The translations under genes were made by a program, and so were the position numbers. This document shows positions 1-9,600 of a stretch of 64,000 nt of DNA, piece after piece. The stretch spans positions 62,001-126,000 of the forward strand of contig NZ_LSIC01000078.1 in the NCBI RefSeq assembly GCF_001556045.1, in the 5' to 3' direction. Below the pieces are notes generated by a model. It saw only the letters and a list, made by a program, of their open reading frames with translations, was not told the origin of the DNA and searched no databases. How positions within the stretch are numbered: position 1 is the stretch's first letter; every line of letters starts with the position of its first letter. The DNA is from Bradyrhizobium sp. CCH5-F6 (GTDB taxonomy: Bacteria > Pseudomonadota > Alphaproteobacteria > Rhizobiales > Xanthobacteraceae).

Positions 1-439
1 GCCAGTAATGCGGCACCGAGACGCCGGCGATGGCGAAGGACGTCGCGACCTTGTCGATCCAGGTCTCGCGGAAATAGCCGGCGATCAGGCCGAGCAGGAC
101 GCCCATGGTGAAGCCGATGATGGCCGCGGCAATCGCGAGCGTGACGGTATTGCCGACCGCACGCATGACCTCGGCCAGCACGGGGCGTCCGGTCGCAATG
201 GAGTTGCCGAGATCGCCATGGAGGGCACGCAAGAGCCAGAGGCCGAACTGCACCGGCAGCGGGCGATCGAAACCATAGGCGGCGCGAAGCTGCGCCGCGA
301 GCTCCTGCGACGCATCGGCCGGCAGCACCGCAACGAGCGGATCGCCCGGCGTGATGTGCACGAGCAGGAAGCACACCAGCGCCACGCTGATGACGATCGG
401 AACGACATAGACGATGCGTCGGGCGATATAGGCGAGCAC
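1..439 (-). CDS. Peptide-type ABC transporter permease, DppB-like (partial)
   Basis: The first 146 codons of an inner-membrane permease are present and the rest runs off the window start. A GTG start at 439 gives VLAYIARRIVYVVPIVISVA, a first membrane helix ending in the family hallmark HITPGDP at about residues 28-34. A periplasmic segment follows (FDRPLPVQFGLWLLRALHGD), then a second hydrophobic stretch (TVTLAIAAAIIGFTMGVLLG). This is the DppB/OppB N-terminus, usually about 310 residues in all, that forms the channel with a DppC partner. It lies downstream of the substrate-binding protein on the same strand, separated by a palindromic element. The family is clear; the solute is unknown. Confidence 0.85.
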   Translation of the reverse strand, partial: MLAYIARRIVYVVPIVISVALVCFLLVHITPGDPLVAVLPADASQELAAQLRAAYGFDRPLPVQFGLWLLRALHGDLGNSIATGRPVLAEVMRAVGNTVTLAIAAAIIGFTMGVLLGLIAGYFRETWIDKVATSFAIAGVSVPHYW

Positions 440-456
440 GTTAACTTCTTTCTTCC

Positions 457-612
457 TTCTCCCCTTGTGGGAGAAAGTGGCGCGAAGCGCCGGATGAGGG
501 GTATCTGGCCGCGAGTACAGTCGTTACGAACGCGAAAGGGGAATCCGCGGAGAGAGACCCCTCACCCGGCTTCGCTGTCGCGAAGCCACCCTCTCCCACA
601 AGGGGAGAGGGT
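457..612. repeat. Intergenic palindromic element between binding-protein and permease genes
   Basis: The left arm (about 457-502, beginning TTCTCCCCTTGTGGGAGA) is matched as an inverted repeat by the right arm (about 557-611, ending CTCTCCCACAAGGGGAGAG). Each arm contains its own small GCGAAGC-type hairpin. A single-arm relative with the same words (CCTCACCCGGCTTCGCT, AAGGGGAGAGGG) lies at 13957-14012. The copy here lies inside a probable operon, between the solute-binding protein and its permease, where a large RNA hairpin could protect upstream mRNA or attenuate the downstream gene. Confidence 0.8.
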
Positions 613-635
613 GCATCGAGTTCGTGGCTATCACG

Positions 636-2294
636 TCACTTGATCGACACCGGCGAGAAGTCGATGAACCAGCTCTTCGGCTGCACGACGCCTGTCACCT
701 TCGGGCTCATCGCGCGCGGGCCGACGTCGTGGGCGACATAGAGGAAAGCCGCGTCGTCGACGGAGGCAGCGTGCAATTCGGCGAGCGCGGCGTCACGTGC
801 GGCGGGATCGAAGGTCTGCCGCGCCTTCTTCACCAGCTCATCGAACTTGGGGTTGTTGATGAAGCCCCAATTGTTCGAGACCGGCGGCGCCATGCCCGAT
901 TGCAGGAAGCGCACCAGCGCGAAGAACGGGTCCATCGCCGCATAGGTGACGTTGGTCGCGTTCGAGCCGTTGGCCGAGGGGTCCTTGGCGCCGCGGCGCC
1001 AGTTGGTGAACAGCGTGTTCCACTCGATGACGTCGAGCTTCACGTCGAAATAGCATTCGGCGAGGGCCTGCTGGAGATATTCGTTCATCGCCAGCGGCTG
1101 CATCTGTCCCGAGCCCGAGGCCGAGGTCTGGGTCTTGACCGTCAGCTTCTTGTTGGGACCGAAGCCGGCCTCCTGCATCAGCTTTTGCGCCGCCGCCTTG
1201 TCGTACTTGATCTCGAAGGTCGGCTTGCCGCGCCAGGGATGGCCGGGCTCGAAGGTGCCGGTCGCGGGCACCATCAGGCCGGCGAGCAGGCCGTCCTTGA
1301 GGCCTTCGCGATCGATGCAGAGGTTCGCCGCCTTGCGCACGCGGATGTCGTTCCAGGGCGAGCCTTCGACGCGCGAGAACTGCCAGGGCCAGACATGCGG
1401 CTGCTCGTTGGCGTAGAGCTTGAAGCCGCGCTGCTTGAGCTCGGGCAGCGCGTCCGGCGCCGGCGCCTCGACCCAATCGACCTGCCCCGAGAGCAGCGCC
1501 GCGGTGCGCGCGTTCGCTTCCGGCATCGGCAAGAGCACCATCTTGTCGATCTTGGGCACGCGATCCTTGTTCCAGTAGTTGGCGTTCTTGACCAGCTCGA
1601 GCCGCTCGCGCGGCGTGAAGCTCGCCATCTTCCACGGGCCGGTGCCCGAAGCGTCCTTGGCAAACGCCGTCCAGGCGGCCTGCGACTTCGCCTTGGCGTC
1701 GGCGCCTTCGGCCTTGTCATAGAAGGCCTGCCACTTCGCAGGACTCGCCATGAACAGGTTGGTGAGGTTGATCGGCAGGAAGCTGTCGGGCTCCTTGGTG
1801 GTGAGCTCGACCGTCATGTCGTCGATCTTCTTGGCGGAGGCCAGCGTCGGCATGCGCGAGGCCGTGACGCCGACCTGGCTGGCGTCGAATTGCGGTGCGT
1901 CCTGCTTCAGCACCTTCTCGACGTTCCACACGACGGCATCGGCGTTGAACGGCGAGCCATCATGGAAGGTCACGCCGGGGCGCAGCTTGAACACCCACTT
2001 GGTCTTGTCGGCATCGTCGACCTTCCATTCGGTGGCAAGACCCGGGATCACCACGCTCGCCTTGTCGGCTGAGGACAGGTCCCAACCGGTCAGCGCGTCA
2101 TACATGGTGAGGCCGGTGAATCGGTTGCCTTCAAAGCCCTGATCGGGCTGGCCCAGCGTGCGCGGAATATCGGCAGCGGTCATGCCGATGCGCAGCACGG
2201 TTTCGGCGCTGGCCAGACGTGGCCACGCCGCCGCGCTGCCGAGCGCCAAGAGCGCGATCAGCGCCGCGCGGGTCTTCTTGTTCTTCATAAGCAT
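636..2294 (-). CDS. ABC transporter substrate-binding protein, family 5 (peptide/opine type)
   Basis: A periplasmic solute receptor of the SBP_bac_5 family, 552 residues. The ATG at 2294 has AAGGA 8 bases upstream; an in-frame ATG at 2288 has GAGG at similar spacing and is equally possible. The signal peptide is MLMKNKKTRAALIALLAL, cleaved after ...LASA. Family features include GLATEWKVDDADKTKWVFKL, FHDGSPFNADAVVWNVEKVL and RVRKAANLCIDREGL. The gene is followed by a DppB-like permease on the same strand. It is strongly similar to the divergent gene at 2496-4091, so the pair arose by duplication. The ligand cannot be read from sequence. Confidence 0.9.
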   Translation of the reverse strand: MLMKNKKTRAALIALLALGSAAAWPRLASAETVLRIGMTAADIPRTLGQPDQGFEGNRFTGLTMYDALTGWDLSSADKASVVIPGLATEWKVDDADKTKWVFKLRPGVTFHDGSPFNADAVVWNVEKVLKQDAPQFDASQVGVTASRMPTLASAKKIDDMTVELTTKEPDSFLPINLTNLFMASPAKWQAFYDKAEGADAKAKSQAAWTAFAKDASGTGPWKMASFTPRERLELVKNANYWNKDRVPKIDKMVLLPMPEANARTAALLSGQVDWVEAPAPDALPELKQRGFKLYANEQPHVWPWQFSRVEGSPWNDIRVRKAANLCIDREGLKDGLLAGLMVPATGTFEPGHPWRGKPTFEIKYDKAAAQKLMQEAGFGPNKKLTVKTQTSASGSGQMQPLAMNEYLQQALAECYFDVKLDVIEWNTLFTNWRRGAKDPSANGSNATNVTYAAMDPFFALVRFLQSGMAPPVSNNWGFINNPKFDELVKKARQTFDPAARDAALAELHAASVDDAAFLYVAHDVGPRAMSPKVTGVVQPKSWFIDFSPVSIK

Positions 2295-2495
2295 TGCCTC
2301 AATCCTTTTCCGGCTTTCGATGACTATTTTTGATGCAATCGTATGCAATGGCTATGCCAAAGAGAAACTTATTCTGCGATTTGTCCCTGCGACGACAAGT
2401 CCTTGTAGCCCGTGCGCGGGACATCGCATCGCTCTGCCTATTCTGGCATCAAGATTGCAGGTTTGGCTCCGAAATTTCCCTGGGAGCCTTAGGCC
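2295..2495. promoter_or_regulatory. Divergent intergenic region between two binding-protein genes
   Basis: A stretch of about 200 bases separates two divergently transcribed paralogous solute-binding protein genes and must hold both promoters. It is visibly richer in A and T than its surroundings near 2320-2400. I see no convincing operator palindrome. The right-hand gene is preceded by GGGAGCC about 10 bases before its ATG. Confidence 0.5.
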
Positions 2496-4091
2496 ATGCG
2501 TATCCGATTATCGACCTGTCTCGCCGTGCTTGCGCTGGCGGCTTCCGCAATCTCGGCGGGCGCCGAGACGGTGGTGCGCTACGGCATCTCGATGGCGGAT
2601 ATCCCGCTGACCACCGGCCAACCCGATCGCGGCGCAGGCGCGTATCAATTCACGGCCTACACGATCTACGATCCGCTCGTGGCCTGGGAGATGGACGTCG
2701 CCGACCGGCCCGGCAAGCTGGTGCCGGGCCTCGCCACCGAATGGAAGGTGGATGACGCCGACAAGACGAAGTGGCGCTTCACCCTTCGCAAGGGCGTGAA
2801 GTTTCATGACGGCAGTGAATTCAACGCCGACGCGGTGATCTGGAACCTGGACAAGGTGCTCAACGACAAGGCGCCGCAGTTCGACAAGCGGCAGAGCGCG
2901 CAGGTGAAGACGCGCCTTCCTTCAGTCGCGAGCTACGCCAAGATCGACGACTCCACCGTGGAGATCACCACCAAGACGGTCGATTCCTTCTTCCCGTATC
3001 AGATGTTGTGGTTCCTGGTGTCGAGCCCGGCGCAATACGACAAGCTCGGCAAGGATTGGGACAAGTTCGCCAGCCAGCCCTCGGGCACCGGCCCCTTCAA
3101 GTTGACCAAACTGGTGCCGCGCGAGCTCGCCGAGCTGACCAAGAACCCGGACTACTGGAACAAGAAGCGGATTCCGAAGGCCGACAAGATCGTGCTCGTG
3201 CCGATGCCGGAAGCGCTCACGCGCACCAACGCGCTGCTCGCGGGGCAAGTGGACCTGATCGAGACGCCGGCGCCTGACGCGGTACCGCAGCTGAAAGCGG
3301 CCGGCATGAAGCTCGTCGACAACGTCACGCCGCATGTCTGGAATTATCATCTGAGCGTGCTGCCGGGCTCGCCCTGGACCGACATCCGCCTGCGCAAGGC
3401 ACTGAACCTTGCGATCGACCGCGAGGCGGTGGTGGGCCTGATGAACGGTTTGGCCAAGCCGGCCAAGGGCCAGGTCGACCCGTCGAGCCCGTGGTTCGGC
3501 AAGCCCAGCTTCGAATTGAAGTATGATCTCGCCGCCGCGAAAAAACTGGTCGAGGAGGCCGGCTACTCCAAGTCGAAGCCGCTCAAGGCCACCTTCATCA
3601 TTGCGCAAGGCGGCACCGGCCAGATGCTGTCGCTGCCGATGAACGAGTTCCTGCAGCAGAGCTTCAAGGAGATCGGCATCGACATCGACTTCAAGGTCGT
3701 CGAGCTCGAGACGCTCTATACGCATTGGCGCAAGGGCGCGGCCGACGAGATGAACGCCGGCATCACCGCCAACAACATCGCCTATGTCACCTCGGACCCG
3801 CTCTACGCCATCGTCCGCTTCTTCCATTCCGGGCAGATCGCACCTGTCGGCGTCAATTGGGGCGGCTACAAGAACCCCAAGGTCGACGCGCTGATCGACG
3901 AGGCCAAGCAGACTTTCGACAGCGCCAAGCAGGACGCATTACTGGCCCAGGCGCACGCGCTGATCGTGGACGATGCGACGCTGGTCTGGGTGGTCCACGA
4001 CACCAACCCGCACGCGCTGTCGCCGAAGATCAAGCAGTTCGTCCAGGCGCAGCACTGGTTCCAGGATCTGACGACGATCGGGATGGAGTGA
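2496..4091 (+). CDS. ABC transporter substrate-binding protein, family 5 (paralogue)
   Basis: A 531-residue periplasmic binding protein of the SBP_bac_5 family. The signal peptide is MRIRLSTCLAVLALAASAIS, ending ...AGA before ETVVRYG. It shares long near-identical stretches with the divergent neighbour at 636-2294, for example GLATEWKVDDADKTKW, FHDGSEFNADAVIWN and LRKALNLAIDREAV. No permease or ATPase follows it on this strand, so it probably supplies a second ligand specificity to the permeases of the opposite operon. It ends shortly before a 31-bp perfect inverted repeat that could serve as terminator. Ligand unknown. Confidence 0.9.
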   Translation: MRIRLSTCLAVLALAASAISAGAETVVRYGISMADIPLTTGQPDRGAGAYQFTAYTIYDPLVAWEMDVADRPGKLVPGLATEWKVDDADKTKWRFTLRKGVKFHDGSEFNADAVIWNLDKVLNDKAPQFDKRQSAQVKTRLPSVASYAKIDDSTVEITTKTVDSFFPYQMLWFLVSSPAQYDKLGKDWDKFASQPSGTGPFKLTKLVPRELAELTKNPDYWNKKRIPKADKIVLVPMPEALTRTNALLAGQVDLIETPAPDAVPQLKAAGMKLVDNVTPHVWNYHLSVLPGSPWTDIRLRKALNLAIDREAVVGLMNGLAKPAKGQVDPSSPWFGKPSFELKYDLAAAKKLVEEAGYSKSKPLKATFIIAQGGTGQMLSLPMNEFLQQSFKEIGIDIDFKVVELETLYTHWRKGAADEMNAGITANNIAYVTSDPLYAIVRFFHSGQIAPVGVNWGGYKNPKVDALIDEAKQTFDSAKQDALLAQAHALIVDDATLVWVVHDTNPHALSPKIKQFVQAQHWFQDLTTIGME

Positions 4092-4187
4092 GGGCGACCT
4101 TAGCACTTGCCTTCAATAAGCGCGGTCGCCCAGGCATTCGCTTGGACAACCGCCCATAATCATTGCGCGCAAATGCCTCAACAGACT

Positions 4188-4267
4188 CGTCATTGCGAGC
4201 GTAGCGAAGCAATCCAGAATCTTTCCGCAGCGGCAGTCTGGATTGCTTCGCTACGCTCGCAATGACG
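4188..4267. repeat. Palindromic element with 31-bp perfect arms, probable bidirectional terminator
   Basis: The left arm 4188-4218 (CGTCATTGCGAGCGTAGCGA...) and the right arm 4237-4267 are exact reverse complements over 31 bases, separated by an 18-base spacer. The element lies between convergent genes (binding protein on +, cyclase on -), where the hairpin would form in both transcripts. No transposase is associated with it. Confidence 0.85.
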
Positions 4268-4304
4268 GAGTGTGGGCAAACAGCGGAAGACCACACTTGC
4301 GCCG

Positions 4305-6536
4305 CTACTTCGTCAGCAGCGCATATGCCCCGGTCCAGCCCTCGGGCGGTGGATTGATCTGGAAATCCTCGATCCGCGCCTCGTAGAGCCTGAACAGCTT
4401 CTCCAGCGTGTCGGCGTCCTCGCTGCGGCGGCCGCGCTCGATCGCGTCCAGTGCGCCCCGCCAGTCGCGGCTGCGGTAGCAGCCGAGCATCTCGATGGTG
4501 ACGTTGCGCAGGCGCTGGAACGCGCCGGAATGCATCACGTCTTCACGACCCGCAATGGCGTAGATGACTTCCGGCTCGGTCTTGCCCTTGACCATGATGA
4601 AGTCGAGCTCGAGAATCGCGAACTTGTCCTTGACCGCGAGCGCCGTCTTCGAACCGACGATGATCGGGAAGCCGTATTCCTTGGTCTGCCCTTCCAGGCG
4701 CGAGGCCAGGTTCACGCTGTCGCCGAGCACCGAATAGTTCTTCTTCAGGTCGGAGCCCATGTTGCCGACGACGCCGATGCCGGTGTTGAGACCGATGCCG
4801 ACGTTGAGCGGGATGTAGACGTGGCCGCCTTCGGCCGCCTCCTGCTCGCGCTCCTTGTTGACCGCGTCGATCTGCTCCAGCATCTGGATCGCGGCTTCGC
4901 AGGCGTTGACCTCGTGCTCGGCATCGTCGAGCGGCGCGTTCCAGAACGCCATGATGGCGTCGCCCATGTACTTGTCGATATAGCCCTTGCGCTCGATGAT
5001 CACGTCGGTCAGCGGCGTCAGGAAGCGGTTCATCAGCGCTATCAGCCCTTGCGGATCGTGCTTGTAGCTCTCCGAGATCGTCGTGAAGCCGCGCACGTCG
5101 GAGAACATGATCGTCATCTCGCGCTCCTCGCCGCCGAGCACCAGCTTTTCCGGGGACTGAGCCAGCTGCTCGACCAGCACCGGCGACATGTATTGCGCGA
5201 ACATGCCGCGGATCTGCACCCGCTGGCGCTGCTCGCGAACGAAGCTGGCGAAGATCAGCGTCAGATAGATCGCCGTGGTCGAGAGCAGCGGATAGGTGAA
5301 GTCGATCAGGTAACGGTACTGCGCGTAGAAGAACCAGGATACGCCGACCAGGATGGCCGCGAAGGTGGCGCCCACGAGCACGAGGCGCACCGGTCCCAGA
5401 TTCGGCGTGAAGATGATGACGAGCAGGCCGATGACGAGCGCGGCGATCAATTCGACGCCGAGCGCGTAGTTCGGCTGGGAGATCACCGCACCGCTCAACA
5501 GGCTCTCGAGTACCTGGGCATGGATCTCGACCCCGGGCATGGTCGAGGACACCGGCGTCGTCTTGATGTCGTTGAGCCCGACTGCGGAAGTGCCGACCAG
5601 CACCAGCTTTCCGGCGAGCTTGGCAGGCGGCACGGTGTTGTCGAGGACGTCGGCCGCCGAGACGTAGATCGAGGGGTCCTGGCGCGCATAATGCACCCAG
5701 AGCTGAGCGTTCTTGTCGGTCGGAATCTCGACGCCCTTGAGGCGTACGGCCCGCACGCCGGTCCTGTCGGTCCGGATCAGCACCGTCGGCGTGCCCGTGG
5801 CGACGCGCAGGATCTCGAGGCTGAGCGAGGGCATGATGTTGCCCTGGGCGCGCATCACCATCGGCACGCGGCGGATCAAGCCGTCGCGCTCGGTCTTGAT
5901 GGTGAACAGGCCGCGGCCGGCCGCGGCCTTCTCGATGACGGGCACGTTGCGGAGCAGGCCGGGGAATTCGAACAGAAAGCGTTCGGCGCCCTCCTCGCCG
6001 ACCGTCGCGATGCCGGTGAACGGCAGCGACTTGTCGAGCTCGGACGAGATCGCCCGCTGTCCGGTCTCGCCCAGCACCACGCGTGAGCGCTTGATCGCCT
6101 CGGAGAGGATCTGGTCGTTGGTCGGCAGCTCGCGCAGCTTGGCGCGGGTGGCATCGTCGAGAGAGCGCATCTGGCTCGCGACCAGATCCGGATTGAGCCG
6201 GTCAGGCTCAGAGAACACAACGTCGAAGCCGATCGCCACCACGCCGTTGCTGGTGAGGTTCTGGATCATATCGGCGATCCGCGTACGCGGCCACGGCCAC
6301 TGGCCGAGCTTGGCGAGGCTCTTGTCGTCGATGTCGACGATGGTGACCGGTCGCGCCGTCTTGTGGCGCGGATCGATCAGCTGGAACATGTCGAAGGTGC
6401 GCAGCCGCAATTCCTGGATCGGCGGTGGATCCCATAGCCGGGCGCCGGCAAACAGAACCAGCAGCACGAGGCACATCAGCCGCGCAAGGCCGAACTTCCG
6501 CGCAAACCACCGCCGCAGGATCTTGAGACGTTTCAT
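4305..6536 (-). CDS. CHASE2-domain class III adenylate/guanylate cyclase
   Basis: A 743-residue inner-membrane signalling enzyme predicted to make cAMP or cGMP. Order: one N-terminal helix (about 14-32), a periplasmic CHASE2 sensor (about 38-340), three closely spaced membrane helices (about 355-435), then a cytoplasmic cyclase domain (about 465-640). Catalytic features are the metal-binding Asp in MFSDVRGF, a second Asp in DKYMGDAIMAF, and the transition-state Asn/Arg in GDSVNLASRLE. The purine-contact position reads YSVLGD, Ser where Asp or Thr is common, so the base preference is uncertain. It starts 70 bases after the giant VCBS gene on the same strand, so the two may be cotranscribed. 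The CHASE2 signal is unknown. Confidence 0.9.
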   Translation of the reverse strand: MKRLKILRRWFARKFGLARLMCLVLLVLFAGARLWDPPPIQELRLRTFDMFQLIDPRHKTARPVTIVDIDDKSLAKLGQWPWPRTRIADMIQNLTSNGVVAIGFDVVFSEPDRLNPDLVASQMRSLDDATRAKLRELPTNDQILSEAIKRSRVVLGETGQRAISSELDKSLPFTGIATVGEEGAERFLFEFPGLLRNVPVIEKAAAGRGLFTIKTERDGLIRRVPMVMRAQGNIMPSLSLEILRVATGTPTVLIRTDRTGVRAVRLKGVEIPTDKNAQLWVHYARQDPSIYVSAADVLDNTVPPAKLAGKLVLVGTSAVGLNDIKTTPVSSTMPGVEIHAQVLESLLSGAVISQPNYALGVELIAALVIGLLVIIFTPNLGPVRLVLVGATFAAILVGVSWFFYAQYRYLIDFTYPLLSTTAIYLTLIFASFVREQRQRVQIRGMFAQYMSPVLVEQLAQSPEKLVLGGEEREMTIMFSDVRGFTTISESYKHDPQGLIALMNRFLTPLTDVIIERKGYIDKYMGDAIMAFWNAPLDDAEHEVNACEAAIQMLEQIDAVNKEREQEAAEGGHVYIPLNVGIGLNTGIGVVGNMGSDLKKNYSVLGDSVNLASRLEGQTKEYGFPIIVGSKTALAVKDKFAILELDFIMVKGKTEPEVIYAIAGREDVMHSGAFQRLRNVTIEMLGCYRSRDWRGALDAIERGRRSEDADTLEKLFRLYEARIEDFQINPPPEGWTGAYALLTK

Positions 6537-6606
6537 GGGATTTGGATATCACGCTTTGACGGCGAACGGCAGCGCGGATCGGGCGTGCAGGCGACCGGTC
6601 CCTCAA

Positions 6607-9600
6607 TCAGGCATGGACGATGAAGTCGCTCGCCTGGACGTTTGCGACGCCCTTCAAGAGGACCGTGTCCGTCGCATTGATCGTGATCAGGGTATCGGCT
6701 CCTGAGGCCGCCACATGCTGGGCTATCCATGCCGCGTCGATATCGGTCGTCACAACCGCCGTCAGGTCGATGTGGTCCTGACCGTGCTCAAAATCGAGGA
6801 TCACATCGTGGTTCGAATTGGCTGCGAACACGAACTGATCTTGATGGCCGGTCCCGAACAGCACATCCTTGCTCTGGGTACTGGCAAGAGTCACCGGACC
6901 TTGTTCGCTCAGGTTGAAGATCAGGTTGACCGTATCGCTCGCGCCGTTGCCGTCGGTCACTGTGATCGCGACCTTGTCTGTCGTTGCCGCGCTCTGGCCA
7001 GGATCGGTATATGTCAGCGTCTGGAGCGCCGAATTGACGGTGGCCAACGTGTCGGAGGTCGATGCGGGGTCCACGGAGGTGCCCGAATCGGCGGTCGCGG
7101 CGAGCGTGAAAGTTTCATCGACGGCAGAGTCGGCGTCGCTGACGGAAATGCCGTGGACGAAGACCTGGTCTCCTTCCTGCGTGACGCTGATCTGGTCGAT
7201 GTTGATCACGGGCGCCGAGGTCGTGTCATTCGCGCCGGTCACATCCACGGTGAGCGTTGCCGTTCCGGTGGCTCCATGCGCGTCCTTGGTCTGGACGGTA
7301 AATGTATCCGCATAGGATCCTTCCGGCAGCGCGTTGATCGCCGTCGCGTCCGGAACGTAGCTGTAGCTGCCGTCGGGGTTGACGGTCAGCGAGCCGTACA
7401 GTCCTGCAACCGTCGTCACCGCATGGTGATCCGCGTTCAGAACCGCATAAGTCAGCGTCGCCGTCTCGCCGCTGTCGGCGTCGGCCCCGGACAATTGGCC
7501 GGTGAGATCGGAGAAGGTGTCGGCCGCGGCGGTGTCCGTGAGCGGACCGATGTGCAGATCGGCGAGCGTCGGCGCGTCGTTGGTGCCCGTGATCGTAACG
7601 GTGACGTCCTGGCAGACCTGGGCACCGTGATTGTCGGTGAAGGTGACGGTATAGACCTGGGTAATGGTCTGGCCCTGCGCCAGCGACTGCAGCACCGCAT
7701 CGTTGTTGTCGAGGCTGAAGTGCCAGCCCAGGGTCGCATTGTTGCTGGTGTCGGTGCTTGATTCGAGCACCGACAGATCGATGGTGAAGGTGCCGATATG
7801 CGCATTGGCGCCAAATCCCGGCAGGGCGGAGCTGACCGATGACGACTTGAATGCCGCCTGTGCAGCATGGGTGTCGACCAGGTCGAGATCCTGTATTTCA
7901 AGCGTGCCGCCGATCGACAGCGTCGCACCATCCTCGGTCACTGCCCCGGCGGCATCGTCAGCACCACTGGTGATCGTCGGCGCGTCGTTGACGCCGTTGA
8001 TCGTGACCGTGACGTCCTGCGAGACTTGCGCGCCGTGATCGTCGGTGAAGGTGACGGTATAGACCTGGGTGATGGTCTGGCCCTGCGCCAGCGACTGCAG
8101 CACCGCATTGCTGTTGTCGAGCGTGAAGTGCCAGCCCAGCGACGCCCCATTGTCGGTGTCGGTATTGAACTCCGCGACGTCCCCATCGATCGTGAAAGTG
8201 CCGAGCGGTATACTGCCGTCGAAACCGGGCAACTGCGCGTTGGACGTCGCCGATTTGAATACGGCTTCCGCGGTGTGCGTGTCGATCAGGTCAATGTCCT
8301 GGATCTCAAGCGTGCCGCCGATCGACAGCGTCGCGCTGTCCTCGGTCACGGCTCCGGCGGCATTCGCGGCGCTGCTGATGATCGTCGGCGCGTCGTTGGC
8401 ACCGTTGATCGTAACCGTGACCTCCTGCGTGACCGTCGCGTTGTGATTGTCCTTGAAGGTGACGGTGTAGACCTGGGTGATGGACTGGCCCTGCGCCAGC
8501 GATTGCAGCACCGCGTTGTTGTTGTCGAGCGTGAAGTGCCAGCCCAGCGTAGCGCCGTTGTTGGTGTCCGTGTTGGATTCCAGCACCGAAGGATCGATCG
8601 TGAAGGTGCCGATATTCGTGTTGGCGCCGAACCCCGGCAGAGAAGAGCTGACGGACGACGAGGTGAACACCGCATCCACCGTATGGACGTCGATCAGGTC
8701 CAGATCCTGGATCGCGAGCGTGCCGCCGATCGAGAGTGTCAGACCCGCGTCCTCGGTGACACAGCCCTTCGCCGCGTCTTCATCGCTGGTGATGGTCGGG
8801 GCATCGTTGGTCCCCGTGATGGTGATCGTGACGTCCTTGGTGACCGTCCCACCGTGATGGTCGTCGACCGTAACGGTGTAGACCTGCGTGATGGTCTGGC
8901 CCATGGCCAGCGACTGGAGCACCGGATCGTCATTGTCGAGCGTAAACGTCCAGCCGACCGACCCTCGCGAACTGGCGCCGGGACTTTCAATGACCGACGC
9001 CAGCGCGAATGTGCCGATATGCGAGGTACCGTTGTTGAATCCGGGCAGATGCGCGTTCGACGTCGTCGACTTCAGGACGAAGCTCGCACTGTGCGTGTCC
9101 GTGAGATCGGGATCGTTGAAGGCAATGGTGCCGTTCGCCGTCAGGGTTGCCGACGTATCCTCAGTCACCCCGCCGGTCGTGTCCGTGTCGTCTTCGACGA
9201 TCGTCGGCACGTCGTTGGTGCCCTCGACATTGACGTCCGCGCCGTCGATGGACACCGTGAGCGGCGTGCTGACGATGCCGCCGTGCCCGTCATCGACCTG
9301 CACCACGTAGTTGAGGATCAGCTTCTCGTCCTCGGCAAGGAAGTCGAAGAGATGGTCCGGAACGCTGTAGGTCCAGGTGGCGGTTCCGTTGTTGCCGTTA
9401 CCAGCGCCCTGAACGACGGTCAGCGGCACCTTGACGGCAGAGATCGCCGCGAGCTGCTCTGGCGTCAACGTCGCGGTGATGTCGTTGCCTTCCGCATCGA
9501 GATATTTGAACGGCTGGGTGGACGAGAGCTCCGCGCTCACGATCGGCCGGTCCGTCAGATCGACGTCGGTGAAGGTGACCGTGCCCGTGATGATGTCCAG

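Noticed and set aside
7570..9210. Regular repeats considered as a CRISPR array
   Set aside because: The period is about 408 bases, repeats are coding and in frame, and there are no short unique spacers.
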